A stretch of 64,000 nucleotides of DNA from an uncultured Collinsella sp. (GCA_958427145.1 CAUAAZ010000005.1:1-64000); one strand, 5' to 3'; shown: positions 14,722-23,790, counted from the stretch's first letter. Numbers and translations: made by a program. Notes: generated by a model not told the origin, from the sequence alone.

Positions 14722-16602
14722 ATGTGCGGTTTTGTCGGTTTTGTCGGTGGGACGGATAACCAATCCGAGGTGCTCACCAAGATGATGGACCGCATCGTCC
14801 ATCGCGGTCCCGACATGGGCGGTCAGTTTATCGACGGCCGCGTTGCCCTCGGCTTCCGCCGCCTGTCGATCCTCGACCTGACCGAGGCTGGCGCCCAACC
14901 CATGGCCAACGAGGACGGTAGCGTCGTCATTGTCTTCAACGGCGAGATCTACAACTTCCAAGAACTCCGTTCCGAGCTCGAGGCCAAGGGCTACAAGTTC
15001 CACTGCGGCGCCGACACCGAGAGCCTCCTGCACGGCTACGAGGAGTGGGGCGAGGCCGTCCTCGATCGCCTGCGCGGTATGTACGCCTTCGTCATCTGGG
15101 ACAAAAAGAAGAACAAGCTTTTTGGCGCCCGCGACATCTTTGGCATCAAGCCGCTCTACTACTATCCCATGGCCGATGCGGGCGACGGCGCTCCGGGCGT
15201 GCTCTTTGGTTCCGAGATCAAGAGCTTCCTGGACTACCCGCACTTCCACAAGGCGGTCAACAAAAAGGCTCTGCGTCCGTACATGACGCTGCAGTATTCG
15301 GCGACTGAGGAGACCTTCTTCGAGGGTGTCTACAAGCTGCCGCCGGCGCACTACTTTACCGTCGATATCCCGACCGGCAAGATGAACATCGAGCGCTACT
15401 GGGATTGCGATTATTCTGCCGTCGAGAAGCCGTTCGAAGAGTATGTCGATGAGCTGGACGAGGTCGTGCACGAGAGTGTCGAGGCCCATCGCATCGCCGA
15501 CGTCAAGGTCGCGTCGTTCCTCTCCGGTGGCGTCGACTCCAGCTACATCGCCGCTTGCCTCATGCCCGACAAGACCTTCTCGGTGGGCTTTGACTACAAG
15601 AACTTCAACGAGACCAACTACGCCAAGGAACTTTCCGATAAGCTCGGCGTCGAGAACGTTCGCAAGATGATTACCGCCGACGAGTTCTTCGGTGCGCTCG
15701 AGGACATCCAGTATCACATGGACGAGCCGCAGTCCAACCTGTCTTCCGTGCCGCTGTGGTTCTTGGCCGAGATGGCCCGCAAGGACGTTACCGTCGTGCT
15801 TTCGGGCGAAGGCGCCGACGAGCTCTTTGGCGGCTACGCCTACTACGAGGACACGGTCCCGGTGCGCAAGTACAAAAAGATGGTGCCGCTGCCCATCCGT
15901 CGCGCGCTCGGTAACCTGGCGCTGCATATGCCGTACTTCAAGGGACATAACTTCCTGGTCAAGGGTGCCGAGATCCCCGAGAAGTCGTTCCTGGGACAGG
16001 CTCTGGTATGGCCGGAGCGCGAGGTCGACGGCGTGCTCAAGCCCGAGTACAACACCGGCGATGGCGCCTTCGAGCTTGCCGCTCCCATCTATGCGCGCGT
16101 GAAGGGTCAGCCCGAGCTGGTCAAGAAGCAGTACCTGGACATGAACATGTGGCTCCCGGGCGACATTCTGCTCAAGGCCGACAAGATGTGCATGGCACAC
16201 TCACTGGAGCTGCGCGTGCCCTTCCTGGACCGCAAAGTCATGGAGTTCGCCGAGCACATTCCCGACCGCTACCGCATCAACGAGAACGGCAACAAACAGG
16301 TACTCCGCCACGCTGCCAACAAGTCGCTGCCCGATGAGTGGGCCACCCGTCCCAAGGTGGGCTTCCCGGTGCCGATTGTCTACTGGCTGCGCGAGCAAAA
16401 GTGGTACGACTATGTCAAGGAGTACTTCACCGCGCCGTGGGCAAGCGAGTTCTTCAATACCGACGAACTCATGCACCTGCTCGATCTGCACTTTGCGGGC
16501 AAGGGCGATTTCCAGCGCAAGATCTATACGCCGCTCGTGTTCTTGGTGTGGTACAAGCGCTTCTTTATCGACGAGGGCCAGCCTTCTGTTCAGGCTGCCT
16601 AG
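14722..16602 (+). CDS. asnB: Asparagine synthetase (glutamine-hydrolysing)
   Basis: Makes asparagine from aspartate, glutamine and ATP in the cytoplasm. The 626-residue protein starts MCGFVGFVGG; Cys2 is the glutaminase nucleophile of the class-II amidotransferase domain (about residues 2-220). The synthetase domain has the ATP pyrophosphatase loop SFLSGGVDSSYIAA near residue 270 and SGEGADELFGGY near 365. Full length. A terminator follows the stop. It stands alone, between the IS and a MurE-type gene. Confidence 0.95.
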   Translation: MCGFVGFVGGTDNQSEVLTKMMDRIVHRGPDMGGQFIDGRVALGFRRLSILDLTEAGAQPMANEDGSVVIVFNGEIYNFQELRSELEAKGYKFHCGADTESLLHGYEEWGEAVLDRLRGMYAFVIWDKKKNKLFGARDIFGIKPLYYYPMADAGDGAPGVLFGSEIKSFLDYPHFHKAVNKKALRPYMTLQYSATEETFFEGVYKLPPAHYFTVDIPTGKMNIERYWDCDYSAVEKPFEEYVDELDEVVHESVEAHRIADVKVASFLSGGVDSSYIAACLMPDKTFSVGFDYKNFNETNYAKELSDKLGVENVRKMITADEFFGALEDIQYHMDEPQSNLSSVPLWFLAEMARKDVTVVLSGEGADELFGGYAYYEDTVPVRKYKKMVPLPIRRALGNLALHMPYFKGHNFLVKGAEIPEKSFLGQALVWPEREVDGVLKPEYNTGDGAFELAAPIYARVKGQPELVKKQYLDMNMWLPGDILLKADKMCMAHSLELRVPFLDRKVMEFAEHIPDRYRINENGNKQVLRHAANKSLPDEWATRPKVGFPVPIVYWLREQKWYDYVKEYFTAPWASEFFNTDELMHLLDLHFAGKGDFQRKIYTPLVFLVWYKRFFIDEGQPSVQAA

Positions 16603-16628
16603 CCTCGGCTGACGAACGCCTGCGCGTA

Positions 16629-16652
16629 ACGGCTCCTCCGGGAGCCGTTTTT
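16629..16652 (+). terminator. asnB terminator
   Basis: ACGGCTCC/GGAGCCGT stem with a TCCG loop followed by TTTTT. Confidence 0.88.
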
Positions 16653-16713
16653 GCGTGGGTGCGTTTCAGTTACTATAAAACCGTCCCTGCCAAATGGCTG
16701 AGAAAGGTGAAAG

Positions 16714-18276
16714 ATGCACCATTCGGATTCCGCGACCGTGACCACGGTCGATACGCTTGCCAAGCTTCTCGATGTGTGCGGCGAGCTGCGCGCATCAGAG
16801 CAGGTTGACGAGCGTGCCGTGACCGGCTGCTCGTTTGATTCGCGCACGGTCTCGGCAGGTGACGTGTTCTTCTGCAAAGGTGCTGCCTTTAAGCCCGTGT
16901 TTTTGAGCATGGCGCTCGATGCGGGCGCCGTCGCATTTGTGTGCGAGGAGTCACTGGTCGAGTCTCTGGAGCCGCTGGCGCAGGAGAGCGGCGCGGCGAT
17001 GCTGGTCGTGGATAGCGTCCGCACGGCCATGGCCCTGTTGCCGCCGGAGGTCTACAACCGCCCCGACCACGACGTTAAGATCGTGGGCATCACCGGTACC
17101 AAGGGAAAGACCACGGCCGCTTTTATGCTCCGGTCGATTATCAAAGCGGCGGGCGAGTCCTGCGGCATGATCGGCTCGGTGAGTACCGACGATGGCATCG
17201 AGTGCTATGAGAGCACCAATACTACGCCCGAGGCCCCCGAGGTCTGGCGCCATATCGCCAACTGCCGCACGTCCGGTCGCCAGTCCATGGTCATGGAGGT
17301 CTCGAGCCAGGCGCTCAAGTACCAACGCGTCGAGAATCTGCCGTTTGACGTGGCGTGCTTCCTCAACATCGGCCGCGACCACATCTCGCCGATTGAACAC
17401 CCCACGTTTGAGGATTATTTTGAGAGCAAACTCAGGATCTTTGACCAGGCAAAGACCGCCGTGGTGAATCTGGGCACCGAAGAGGCCGACCGTGTGCTGG
17501 AGGCAGCGTCGACGGCCGAGCGCTTGGTGACCGTTGGCGTCGAGCATCCCGAGGCAAGCCTGTGGGCGAGCGACGTACGCATGGTCGGCTTTAGCATCGA
17601 GTTCAACTTGCATGGCCTGTGTGCCGACGAGTCCGAGGCGGGGGAGAAGATCCTGCTGGGTATCGCGGGAGACTTTAACGTGGAGAACGCGCTGGTCGCT
17701 ATCGCCGCTGCGCGCGAGATCGGCATCGGTATCGATGCCATCAAGAAGGGCCTCTCCAAACTGCGTGTGCCGGGCCGTATGGAGGTCGTGGAGTCGAAGG
17801 ACGGCCGCGTGATCTGCGTTGTCGACTATGCGCACAACCAGCTTTCGTTCCGTTCGCTTTTCTCGTCGGTCAAGCGCGCGTTTCCCGCTAGCCCGGTCAT
17901 CGCAGTGTTTGGTGCTGCCGGCGGCAAGGCGCAGGAGCGCCGCGAGCAGCTTCCGCGTGAGGCCGCACCGTATTCCGACCTGATGATCTTTGCCAACGAG
18001 GATCCAGCTCACGAAGACCCGATGAAGGTCTGTCGCGAGCTTGCCGAGCATGTTCCCGACGATACGCCGAACAAGATCATCCTCGACCGCGAAGCCGCCG
18101 TGCATGCGGCGTTCAAGGCGGCGCGCGAGGAGTACGTCAACCCCGATGCTCCCACCATTGTCTTGCTGCTGGCAAAGGGTGACGAGGAGCTCATGCACGT
18201 GGGCGACGAGTTCGTGCCCGTCGAGAGCGACCTTTCGCTGGCCAATCGCCTAATCGATGTTACCCAGTTTGACTAA
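16714..18276 (+). CDS. murE: MurE-type UDP-MurNAc-L-Ala-D-Glu ligase (third-residue ligase)
   Basis: Adds the third amino acid to the peptidoglycan stem peptide. The 520-residue Mur ligase has the three usual domains. The N-terminal part contains SFDSRTVSAGDVFFCKGAAF. The ATP loop GITGTKGKTTAAFM is near residue 127, NTTPEAPEVW and MEVSSQAL follow, and the C-terminal domain starts around KLRVPGRMEVV. Where DAP-specific MurE has DNPR, this protein reads NEDPAHEDP. A diamino acid other than meso-DAP (lysine or ornithine) is therefore plausible. It lies 45 bp from the asnB terminator and is probably a separate transcript. Confidence 0.88.
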   Translation: MHHSDSATVTTVDTLAKLLDVCGELRASEQVDERAVTGCSFDSRTVSAGDVFFCKGAAFKPVFLSMALDAGAVAFVCEESLVESLEPLAQESGAAMLVVDSVRTAMALLPPEVYNRPDHDVKIVGITGTKGKTTAAFMLRSIIKAAGESCGMIGSVSTDDGIECYESTNTTPEAPEVWRHIANCRTSGRQSMVMEVSSQALKYQRVENLPFDVACFLNIGRDHISPIEHPTFEDYFESKLRIFDQAKTAVVNLGTEEADRVLEAASTAERLVTVGVEHPEASLWASDVRMVGFSIEFNLHGLCADESEAGEKILLGIAGDFNVENALVAIAAAREIGIGIDAIKKGLSKLRVPGRMEVVESKDGRVICVVDYAHNQLSFRSLFSSVKRAFPASPVIAVFGAAGGKAQERREQLPREAAPYSDLMIFANEDPAHEDPMKVCRELAEHVPDDTPNKIILDREAAVHAAFKAAREEYVNPDAPTIVLLLAKGDEELMHVGDEFVPVESDLSLANRLIDVTQFD

Positions 18277-18383
18277 TGAACCATGATGGCGGCGGCGCCC
18301 TGAGTGCGCTGTCGCCATAAGCGTGTTCCCTCAATCAAAACATGCCGTCCAAGTCCAAACCCTTCTACGTAAACGGAGTAACC

Positions 18384-19295
18384 ATGTCCCACAACACCCT
18401 GCCGACCGTTGCCGAGCTTTCGGGCGAGATGCGCGAGCGTTTGGCCAAGGTCAAGTACGTCTTTACCGACCTGGATGCCACGATGCTCGCACCCGGCTCG
18501 TGCGTGCTGCGCGACAACGACGGCAACCCCTCGACCAAACTCGTCGAGGCCGTCGTGGCGCTCGCTCGCGCTGGTATTCAGGTGGTTCCCACCTCGGGCC
18601 GCAACCGTACCATGATCCACGAGGACGCGCGCGTGCTCGGTCTCAACTCCTACATCGGCGAGATGGGCGGCCTGGTCATGTACGACCTCAAAGCCAACGA
18701 TTGGGAGTATCTGACCGGCGACATGCCCTACGACTCCTCTTGCGGCCTCACGCCGCACCAGGTGATCGAACAGACCGGCGTGTGCGAGAAGATCCTCGCC
18801 CGCTGGCCGCACAAGATCGAGTATCACAACGACATGTCGACCGGCTACAAATACCGCGAGGTCACCGTCGGCATGCGCGGCGATGTGCCCGACGATGAGG
18901 TTCAGGCCATCCTGGACGAGGCCGGCTGCGGTCTGATCTGGGCTTGCAACGGCCATCTGACTCACCTGTCCAAGCCGACGACGCTCGAGCTCGATCGCGT
19001 CGAGGACGGTCGCGCATTCAACATCAACCCCGCGGGTCTCAACAAGGGCGTTGCCATCGCGCGCTTCTGCGAGCACCTGGGGATCGAGCGCGAGGAGACG
19101 CTCGCGCTCGGCGATTCCGAGTCCGACTTCTACATGGCCGATCACGTGGGCACGTTCTGCCTGGTCGAGAATGGCCTGACGAGCGCCGGCGCGCCTGAGT
19201 TCCTGGCTGCTTGCGAGAACGCTTTCGTTACGCGTGGCAAAATTATCGACGGTTGGGCGGCGACGGCAGAGCTGCTGGTCGCGGCGCGTTCGTAG
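18384..19295 (+). CDS. HAD-superfamily phosphatase (Cof/MPGP type)
   Basis: A 303-residue class-II HAD hydrolase. Motif I is FTDLDATMLAPG, motif II is VPTSGRNRT, and motifs III/IV are a basic NKGVAIARF with LALGDSESDFYMADHVG. A cap domain lies between. Mannosyl-3-phosphoglycerate phosphatases and Cof-like sugar phosphatases have this build; the substrate cannot be told. The start at 18384 follows CGGAG and gives MSHNTLPTVAEL. An in-frame ATG at 18342 lacks a ribosome site. It precedes murI by 51 bp. Confidence 0.82.
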   Translation: MSHNTLPTVAELSGEMRERLAKVKYVFTDLDATMLAPGSCVLRDNDGNPSTKLVEAVVALARAGIQVVPTSGRNRTMIHEDARVLGLNSYIGEMGGLVMYDLKANDWEYLTGDMPYDSSCGLTPHQVIEQTGVCEKILARWPHKIEYHNDMSTGYKYREVTVGMRGDVPDDEVQAILDEAGCGLIWACNGHLTHLSKPTTLELDRVEDGRAFNINPAGLNKGVAIARFCEHLGIEREETLALGDSESDFYMADHVGTFCLVENGLTSAGAPEFLAACENAFVTRGKIIDGWAATAELLVAARS

Positions 19296-19346
19296 CGCGC
19301 CGCCGCCGCACGTGGACATGTCTTTTCGAGAGAGACTGGTGAGGTA

Positions 19347-20231
19347 ATGTCCGATATCGAGAATCCGGCAGGCGACACGCGCCCGATTGGCGTGTTCGAT
19401 TCTGGTTTGGGCGGTCTGACGGTTGCGCGCGCCATCGCGACGGCGCTGCCGCACGAGTCCGTCTACTACTTTGGCGACACCAAGCGCTGCCCCTACGGCA
19501 CCCGCACCGAGGATGAGGTGCGCTCGTTTGCGTTGCAGGCGGGTCGTTGGCTTTCGAAGCACGACGTCAAGATTATGGTCATCGCCTGCAACACGGCGAC
19601 CGCTGCGGCCTTGCGTCTGGCCCAGCAGGTGCTCGACGTTCCCGTGATCGGTGTGATCGCGCCGGGTGCCCGTGCGGCAATCAACAGCACGCGTACGCGT
19701 CGCGTGGGCGTGCTCGCCACCAACCTCACTATTCGCTCGGGCGCCTACACGCGCGCCATTCAGGACCTGGATGCCGGCGTCGATGTATACGGCTGTCCTG
19801 CCTCGAGCTTTGTCGAGGTTGTCGAACACGAGCTCGCCTCGGGTGCACATCTGCAGGAACAGTGGCTTGAGAACGAGGACATCTTCGATACGCCTGCCGT
19901 GCGTGCGCTGGTGGGTGCCACGGTTGAGCCGCTGCGCGACCACGGTATCGATACCGTGGTGCTCGGCTGTACGCATTTCCCGCTGTTGGTGGGACCTATC
20001 CGCCATGCGCTGGGGCCTGGGGTGCGCGTCGTGAGTTCCGCCGAGGAGACCACGCGCGAGCTGACCGATATCCTCACGCGCCGCGAGCAGCTGGCGGGCG
20101 ACGCCGCCGAGCCGCAGCATCGTTTTGCCACGACGGCCGATAACATTGCCGAGTTTGCGGTGGCGGGCAGCTTTATCTTTGGTCAGCCGCTCAAGAGCAT
20201 CGAACATATCGATATCGATGAGCTGAAATAG
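19347..20231 (+). CDS. murI: Glutamate racemase
   Basis: Interconverts L- and D-glutamate to supply D-Glu for peptidoglycan. The 294-residue protein shows the substrate motif IGVFDSGLGGLTV, YFGDTKRCPYGTR, the first catalytic Cys in VIACNTATAAAL and the second in VLGCTHFPLL. GGTGAGG precedes the ATG. It heads a murI-rph-rdgB-dtd neighbourhood; the murI-rph-rdgB order is common in Gram-positive bacteria. Confidence 0.95.
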   Translation: MSDIENPAGDTRPIGVFDSGLGGLTVARAIATALPHESVYYFGDTKRCPYGTRTEDEVRSFALQAGRWLSKHDVKIMVIACNTATAAALRLAQQVLDVPVIGVIAPGARAAINSTRTRRVGVLATNLTIRSGAYTRAIQDLDAGVDVYGCPASSFVEVVEHELASGAHLQEQWLENEDIFDTPAVRALVGATVEPLRDHGIDTVVLGCTHFPLLVGPIRHALGPGVRVVSSAEETTRELTDILTRREQLAGDAAEPQHRFATTADNIAEFAVAGSFIFGQPLKSIEHIDIDELK

Positions 20232-20285
20232 ATGTAAGGCAGCCGCCAAAGCCTTCGCCATATATTTTGCCGAAAGGATATTTCT

Positions 20286-21011
20286 ATGGAGTACATGCAG
20301 GTCAACCGCGCTAACGGTCGCGCCGCCAACGAGTTGCGCCCCGTTAAGCTCACCCGTGGCGTCATGAAGCACGCCCACGGCTCGTGTTTGGCCGAGTTCG
20401 GTGACACGCGCGTGCTGTGCGCCGCCACTATCGAGGAGGGCGTGCCGGGCTGGCGAAAGGGAGCTAAGGCCGGCTGGGTGACCGCGGAATACGCCATGCT
20501 GCCGGCGTCGACCGGCAAGCGCTGCAAGCGCGAGCACGCCAACCGCAAGGGCCGCTCTATGGAGATCGAGCGCCTCATTGGCCGCAGCCTGCGTACCGTC
20601 GTCAACATGAAGGCGCTCGGCGAGTACACCGTCACCGTTGACTGCGATGTGATTCAGGCCGATGGCGGCACGCGTACAGCGAGCATCACCGGCGCCTGGG
20701 TGGCGCTGCGCGACGCCCTCGCCATGTGGGTCGAGGCGGGCAAGATCGAGCGCATCCCGCTTATCGGCCAGGTGGCTGCCATCTCCATGGGCGTTGTCGA
20801 CGGCAATACGCTGCTTGACCTCGATTATTCCGAGGACAGCCATGCCGAGGTCGACATGAACCTCGTCGCCACCGACACCGGCGAGATGATCGAGCTCCAG
20901 GGCACCGGCGAGCAGGCGCCCTTTGACCGCAAACGCCTCAACGCCCTGCTCGACCTGGGCGACAAGGGTATCGCCGAGCTCATCGAGCTTCAGCGCCAAG
21001 CCATCGCCTAA
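20286..21011 (+). CDS. rph: Ribonuclease PH
   Basis: Phosphate-dependent 3'-5' exoribonuclease that trims tRNA 3' ends. The 241-residue protein has the RNase PH core: FGDTRVLCAATIEEGVPGW, WVTAEYAMLPASTGKR, RLIGRSLRTVV, and DCDVIQADGGTRTASITGAW. Full length. The stop codon is the first base group of a dispersed hairpin repeat (21010-21048). Confidence 0.95.
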   Translation: MEYMQVNRANGRAANELRPVKLTRGVMKHAHGSCLAEFGDTRVLCAATIEEGVPGWRKGAKAGWVTAEYAMLPASTGKRCKREHANRKGRSMEIERLIGRSLRTVVNMKALGEYTVTVDCDVIQADGGTRTASITGAWVALRDALAMWVEAGKIERIPLIGQVAAISMGVVDGNTLLDLDYSEDSHAEVDMNLVATDTGEMIELQGTGEQAPFDRKRLNALLDLGDKGIAELIELQRQAIA

Positions 21012-21048
21012 CCTGCCAAAAAGGGACAGGTTTATTTTGGTAGGTTTT
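21010..21048 (+). repeat. GGGACAG-loop hairpin, copy A
   Basis: AACCTGCCAAAA (21010-21021) pairs with TTTTGGTAGGTT around an AGGGACAGGTTTA loop. It begins at the rph stop codon. It is nearly identical to copy F at 58751-58790 on the other strand. Confidence 0.75.
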
Positions 21049-21154
21049 ACCTGTGGAGACGTCTGGACACAAGACTGCCGTTGATTGAGAGGGGAGAGGC
21101 GGAGTCCCTCGTCGCCCTCGGCTCGGCATTGCTTTAGAGACAAGGAGGCCAGTC

Positions 21155-21796
21155 ATGGCACTTGAGAAGATTGACATCGACACCCTCGACCCGGCGGCGA
21201 CCATCGTCGTGGCAACGGGCAACGCCCATAAGCTCACCGAGATCGAGGCCATTTTGGGCAAGGTCATGCCCGAGGTGCGCTTTGTGGCGCTCGGCCAGCT
21301 GGGTGATTTTGAGGATCCCGAGGAAAACGGCACGACGTTTTTGGAGAACGCCATCATCAAGGCCCAAGCCGCGGTTGAGGAGACGGGCCTTATGGCCATT
21401 GCCGACGATTCGGGCTTGGTCGTCGACGCGCTGGACGGTGAGCCCGGTGTGTATAGCGCGCGCTATGCGGGCGTGCACGGCGACGATGCCGCCAACAACG
21501 CCAAGCTTCTCGTTAACCTGGAAGGCGTGGCAGATGAGGACCGCACCGCGCGCTTTATGAGCGTCGTCGCGCTCATCGACACGGACGGTCTGGTTACCTA
21601 TGGCGAGGGCGCCTGCGAGGGCGTTATCGCGCACGAGGGCCGCGGCGACCATGGTTTTGGCTATGACCCGCTGTTCCTGCCGGTCGACACGCCGGGCAAG
21701 ACCATGGCCGAGCTGACGGCTGACGAGAAGAACGCCATCAGCCATCGTTTCCACGCGCTCGAGCATCTGTCCGCCAAGCTGACGGGCGAGGAGTAG
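21155..21796 (+). CDS. rdgB: dITP/XTP pyrophosphatase (RdgB/HAM1)
   Basis: House-cleaning nucleotidase that hydrolyses non-canonical purine NTPs (ITP, dITP, XTP). The 213-residue protein has VVATGNAHKLTEIEAI, ENGTTFLENAIIKA, ADDSGLVVDALDG and GFGYDPLFLPV. ACAAGGAGG lies before the ATG. An N-terminal extension of about 13 residues precedes the family core. It is followed 3 bp later by dtd. Confidence 0.94.
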   Translation: MALEKIDIDTLDPAATIVVATGNAHKLTEIEAILGKVMPEVRFVALGQLGDFEDPEENGTTFLENAIIKAQAAVEETGLMAIADDSGLVVDALDGEPGVYSARYAGVHGDDAANNAKLLVNLEGVADEDRTARFMSVVALIDTDGLVTYGEGACEGVIAHEGRGDHGFGYDPLFLPVDTPGKTMAELTADEKNAISHRFHALEHLSAKLTGEE

Positions 21797-21799
21797 GCC

Positions 21800-22246
21800 A
21801 TGCGTGCGGTGGTGCAGCGCGTGCTCAACGCCGGCGTGACGGTCGACGGCGAGTGCGTGGGCCGCATTGGACGCGGCTACCTGGTGCTGCTGGGTGTGGG
21901 CCATGGCGATACGCGTGCCGAGGCCGACAAGCTGTGGGGCAAGCTCCGCGGGCTGCGTATCAACGAGGACGAGAACGGCAAGACCAATCTGGCACTTGCC
22001 GATGTCGACGGCGAGGTGCTCGTGGTGTCGCAGTTCACGCTGTTCGCCGACTGCCGCCACGGTCGCCGTCCGTCGTTTACGGATGCAGGCGCCCCCGATG
22101 TCGCCAACGAGCTCTACGAGTACTTCCTGACGCTCGTTCGCCAAGATGTCGAACACGTGGCGCACGGCATTTTTGGCGCCGATATGAAAGTCGACTTGGT
22201 CAACGACGGCCCATTCACCATCGTCTTGGACACCGATAACCTTTAG
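21800..22246 (+). CDS. dtd: D-aminoacyl-tRNA deacylase
   Basis: Removes D-amino acids mis-loaded on tRNA. The 148-residue protein is the standard DTD length. It has MRAVVQRVLNAGVTVDGECV, the catalytic-site SQFTLFADCRHGRRPSF motif and the Gly-cis-Pro-like NDGPFTIVLDT segment. It starts 3 bp after rdgB and is likely translationally coupled. A perfect 12-bp hairpin follows at once. Confidence 0.94.
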   Translation: MRAVVQRVLNAGVTVDGECVGRIGRGYLVLLGVGHGDTRAEADKLWGKLRGLRINEDENGKTNLALADVDGEVLVVSQFTLFADCRHGRRPSFTDAGAPDVANELYEYFLTLVRQDVEHVAHGIFGADMKVDLVNDGPFTIVLDTDNL

Positions 22247-22274
22247 GTTACGCGGTTTTACCAAACCGCGTAAC
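22247..22274 (+). terminator. Hairpin after dtd
   Basis: Perfect 12-bp stem GTTACGCGGTTT/AAACCGCGTAAC with a 4-nt loop, directly after the stop. There is no strong U-tract, but the position suits transcription ending. Confidence 0.55.
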
Positions 22275-22332
22275 AACTGGTCATGCGAGATTGTCGTCTG
22301 GTACGTATTCGAGACCGGGCTTTTTTAGCTAC

Positions 22333-22362
22333 TTGCGTATGGCCACAACAGGGTGCTATAGT
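22333..22362 (+). promoter_or_regulatory. veg promoter
   Basis: -35 TTGCGT (22333-22338), 18-bp spacer, extended -10 TGCTATAGT (-10 hexamer 22357-22362). One of the clearest promoters in the window. Confidence 0.7.
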
Positions 22363-22382
22363 ATTAGAGTTTTGTCTATCTT

Positions 22383-22402
22383 AGGGGTATTATCCCCTTT
22401 TT
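22383..22402 (+). terminator. Leader hairpin before veg
   Basis: AGGGG/CCCCT with a 6-nt loop followed by TTTT, about 20 nt after the expected transcription start and before the veg ribosome site. It looks like a short attenuator. Confidence 0.4.
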
Positions 22403-22429
22403 GAATTGCACCTTCTGGAGGCCCTGTTC

Positions 22430-22726
22430 ATGGAAGAGATGGAAGTCAATCACGTCGACGACATCCACGAGAAGCTGACCGATATGGTGGGCGATCGCGT
22501 CAAGGTTAAGGCCAACATGGGCCGTACCCGCGTCGTCGAGCGCATGGGCACCATCAAGAGCGTCCACCCGGCCGTCTTCATTGTCGAGGTTGACGAGCGT
22601 CGTGGCCGCAAGTCGCGTCAGTCCTACCAGTATATCGATGTGCTCACCGGTCAGGTCGAGCTGTTCGACCCCGAGAGCGGCGAGCATATCTTTACCCCGC
22701 TCGGCAATCAGCTCGAGGAGCATTAA
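22430..22726 (+). CDS. veg: Veg-family protein (DUF1021)
   Basis: Small conserved protein of 98 residues, with an SH3-like barrel in known homologues. In Bacillus Veg affects biofilm matrix expression; the molecular role is unsettled. The central VGDRVKVKANMGRTRVVERMG and the QSYQYIDVLTG block fit the family. The ATG at 22430 follows CTGGAGG. A TTG at 22406 would add eight residues without a ribosome site. It precedes ispE as in many Firmicutes and Actinobacteria; the gap is 2 bp. Confidence 0.82.
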   Translation: MEEMEVNHVDDIHEKLTDMVGDRVKVKANMGRTRVVERMGTIKSVHPAVFIVEVDERRGRKSRQSYQYIDVLTGQVELFDPESGEHIFTPLGNQLEEH

Positions 22727-22728
22727 CG

Positions 22729-23625
22729 GTGACCGATCGGTCCCTGACTCTTTCCGCGCCGGCAAAGATTAACCTCTACCTGGGGGTTCATACCGAGCGC
22801 GATGACCGCGGCTACCACAGGGTCGATTCCCTGATGGCGGCCGTCGGTCTTTCCGATACCGTGACGGTCACGCCGGCGCAGGCGCTGACCGTCCAGACGG
22901 TTCCGGCATCAGATTTTCCCATGCAAAAGAATACGGCGTATCGGGCTGCGGTTGCTATGGCCGAGCATTATGGTCGCGAGGCAAACATCTGCGTGACGAT
23001 TGAGAAGCGCATTCCATTGTGCGCCGGCTTGGGCGGCCCCTCGACGGATGCGGCCGCGGTCATTGTCGCCTTGGCAGAGCTCTGGGGCATTGATCGCACC
23101 GACCCAGCGCTCGACGATATTGCGCGGGGCATTGGTGCTGACGTCCCGTTCTTTTTGCACGCGAGTCCTGCGTTCTACGTAGGTGGGGGAGACGTGCTGG
23201 CAACTGAGTACCCCGCGCTGCCCGCGACGCCCGTCGTGCTGGTCAAGCCGCGCGAGGCAAGCGTTTCGACAATTGAAGCCTATCGACGTTTTGACGAGGC
23301 CCCGGTGCCTGCGGACAAGCCCGGCGCGATAGCTTCTGCCTTGCGTGCTGGTGATGCCGAGACGGCATATGCACTCATCCATAATAATCTGGGTGTCATT
23401 TCCGCACAGATGGAGTCGCAGATTCAAACGGTCCTCGACTGGCTGCGTAAACAGGACGGAACCGTTGCTGTAGATGTGTGCGGATCGGGTGCCTGCTCGT
23501 TTGCCATTTGCGACACCGCTGCCACGGTCGAAAGGCTTGCCGATGCTGCCCAGCAAAATGGCTGGTGGGCCTGCGCGACTGAGCTTATTCCCAACACGGT
23601 TCAAATCGACGCGCCAAAGAAATAA
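22729..23625 (+). CDS. ispE: 4-diphosphocytidyl-2-C-methyl-D-erythritol kinase
   Basis: ATP-dependent kinase of the MEP isoprenoid pathway. The 298-residue GHMP kinase begins LSAPAKINLYLGVH. It has the glycine-rich loop PLCAGLGGPSTDAAAVIVAL near residue 97, where Pro replaces the usual Gly or Ser after GLGG. GADVPFFL and the C-terminal SGACSFAI loop are present. It starts at GTG 2 bp after veg, without a good ribosome site of its own, so it probably depends on coupling. ispD and ispF are at 43.5-44.7 kb. Confidence 0.93.
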   Translation: MTDRSLTLSAPAKINLYLGVHTERDDRGYHRVDSLMAAVGLSDTVTVTPAQALTVQTVPASDFPMQKNTAYRAAVAMAEHYGREANICVTIEKRIPLCAGLGGPSTDAAAVIVALAELWGIDRTDPALDDIARGIGADVPFFLHASPAFYVGGGDVLATEYPALPATPVVLVKPREASVSTIEAYRRFDEAPVPADKPGAIASALRAGDAETAYALIHNNLGVISAQMESQIQTVLDWLRKQDGTVAVDVCGSGACSFAICDTAATVERLADAAQQNGWWACATELIPNTVQIDAPKK

Positions 23626-23674
23626 AAATTTCTCTAGCACGCGGCGAAAATCTTTGTTACTATAGTCGAGCTAA

Positions 23675-23751
23675 CGGGTTGTGGCTCAGTTTGGTAGAGC
23701 ACTGCGTTCGGGACGCAGGGGTCGCTGGTTCAAATCCAGTCAACCCGACCA
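23675..23751 (+). tRNA. tRNA-Pro (anticodon CGG)
   Basis: Complete cloverleaf: acceptor CGGGTTG/CAACCCG, anticodon stem CTGCG/CGCAG with loop TTCGGGA, T-loop TTCAAAT. Encoded A-CCA end. TATAGT at 23661-23666 is a likely -10. Confidence 0.95.
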
Positions 23752-23762
23752 GAGCATGAGGA

Positions 23763-23790
23763 GGGACCGCTTCTTGCGGTCCCTTTTTTT
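23763..23790 (+). terminator. tRNA-Pro terminator
   Basis: GGGACCGC/GCGGTCCC stem with a 5-nt loop and seven T residues. Confidence 0.92.
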
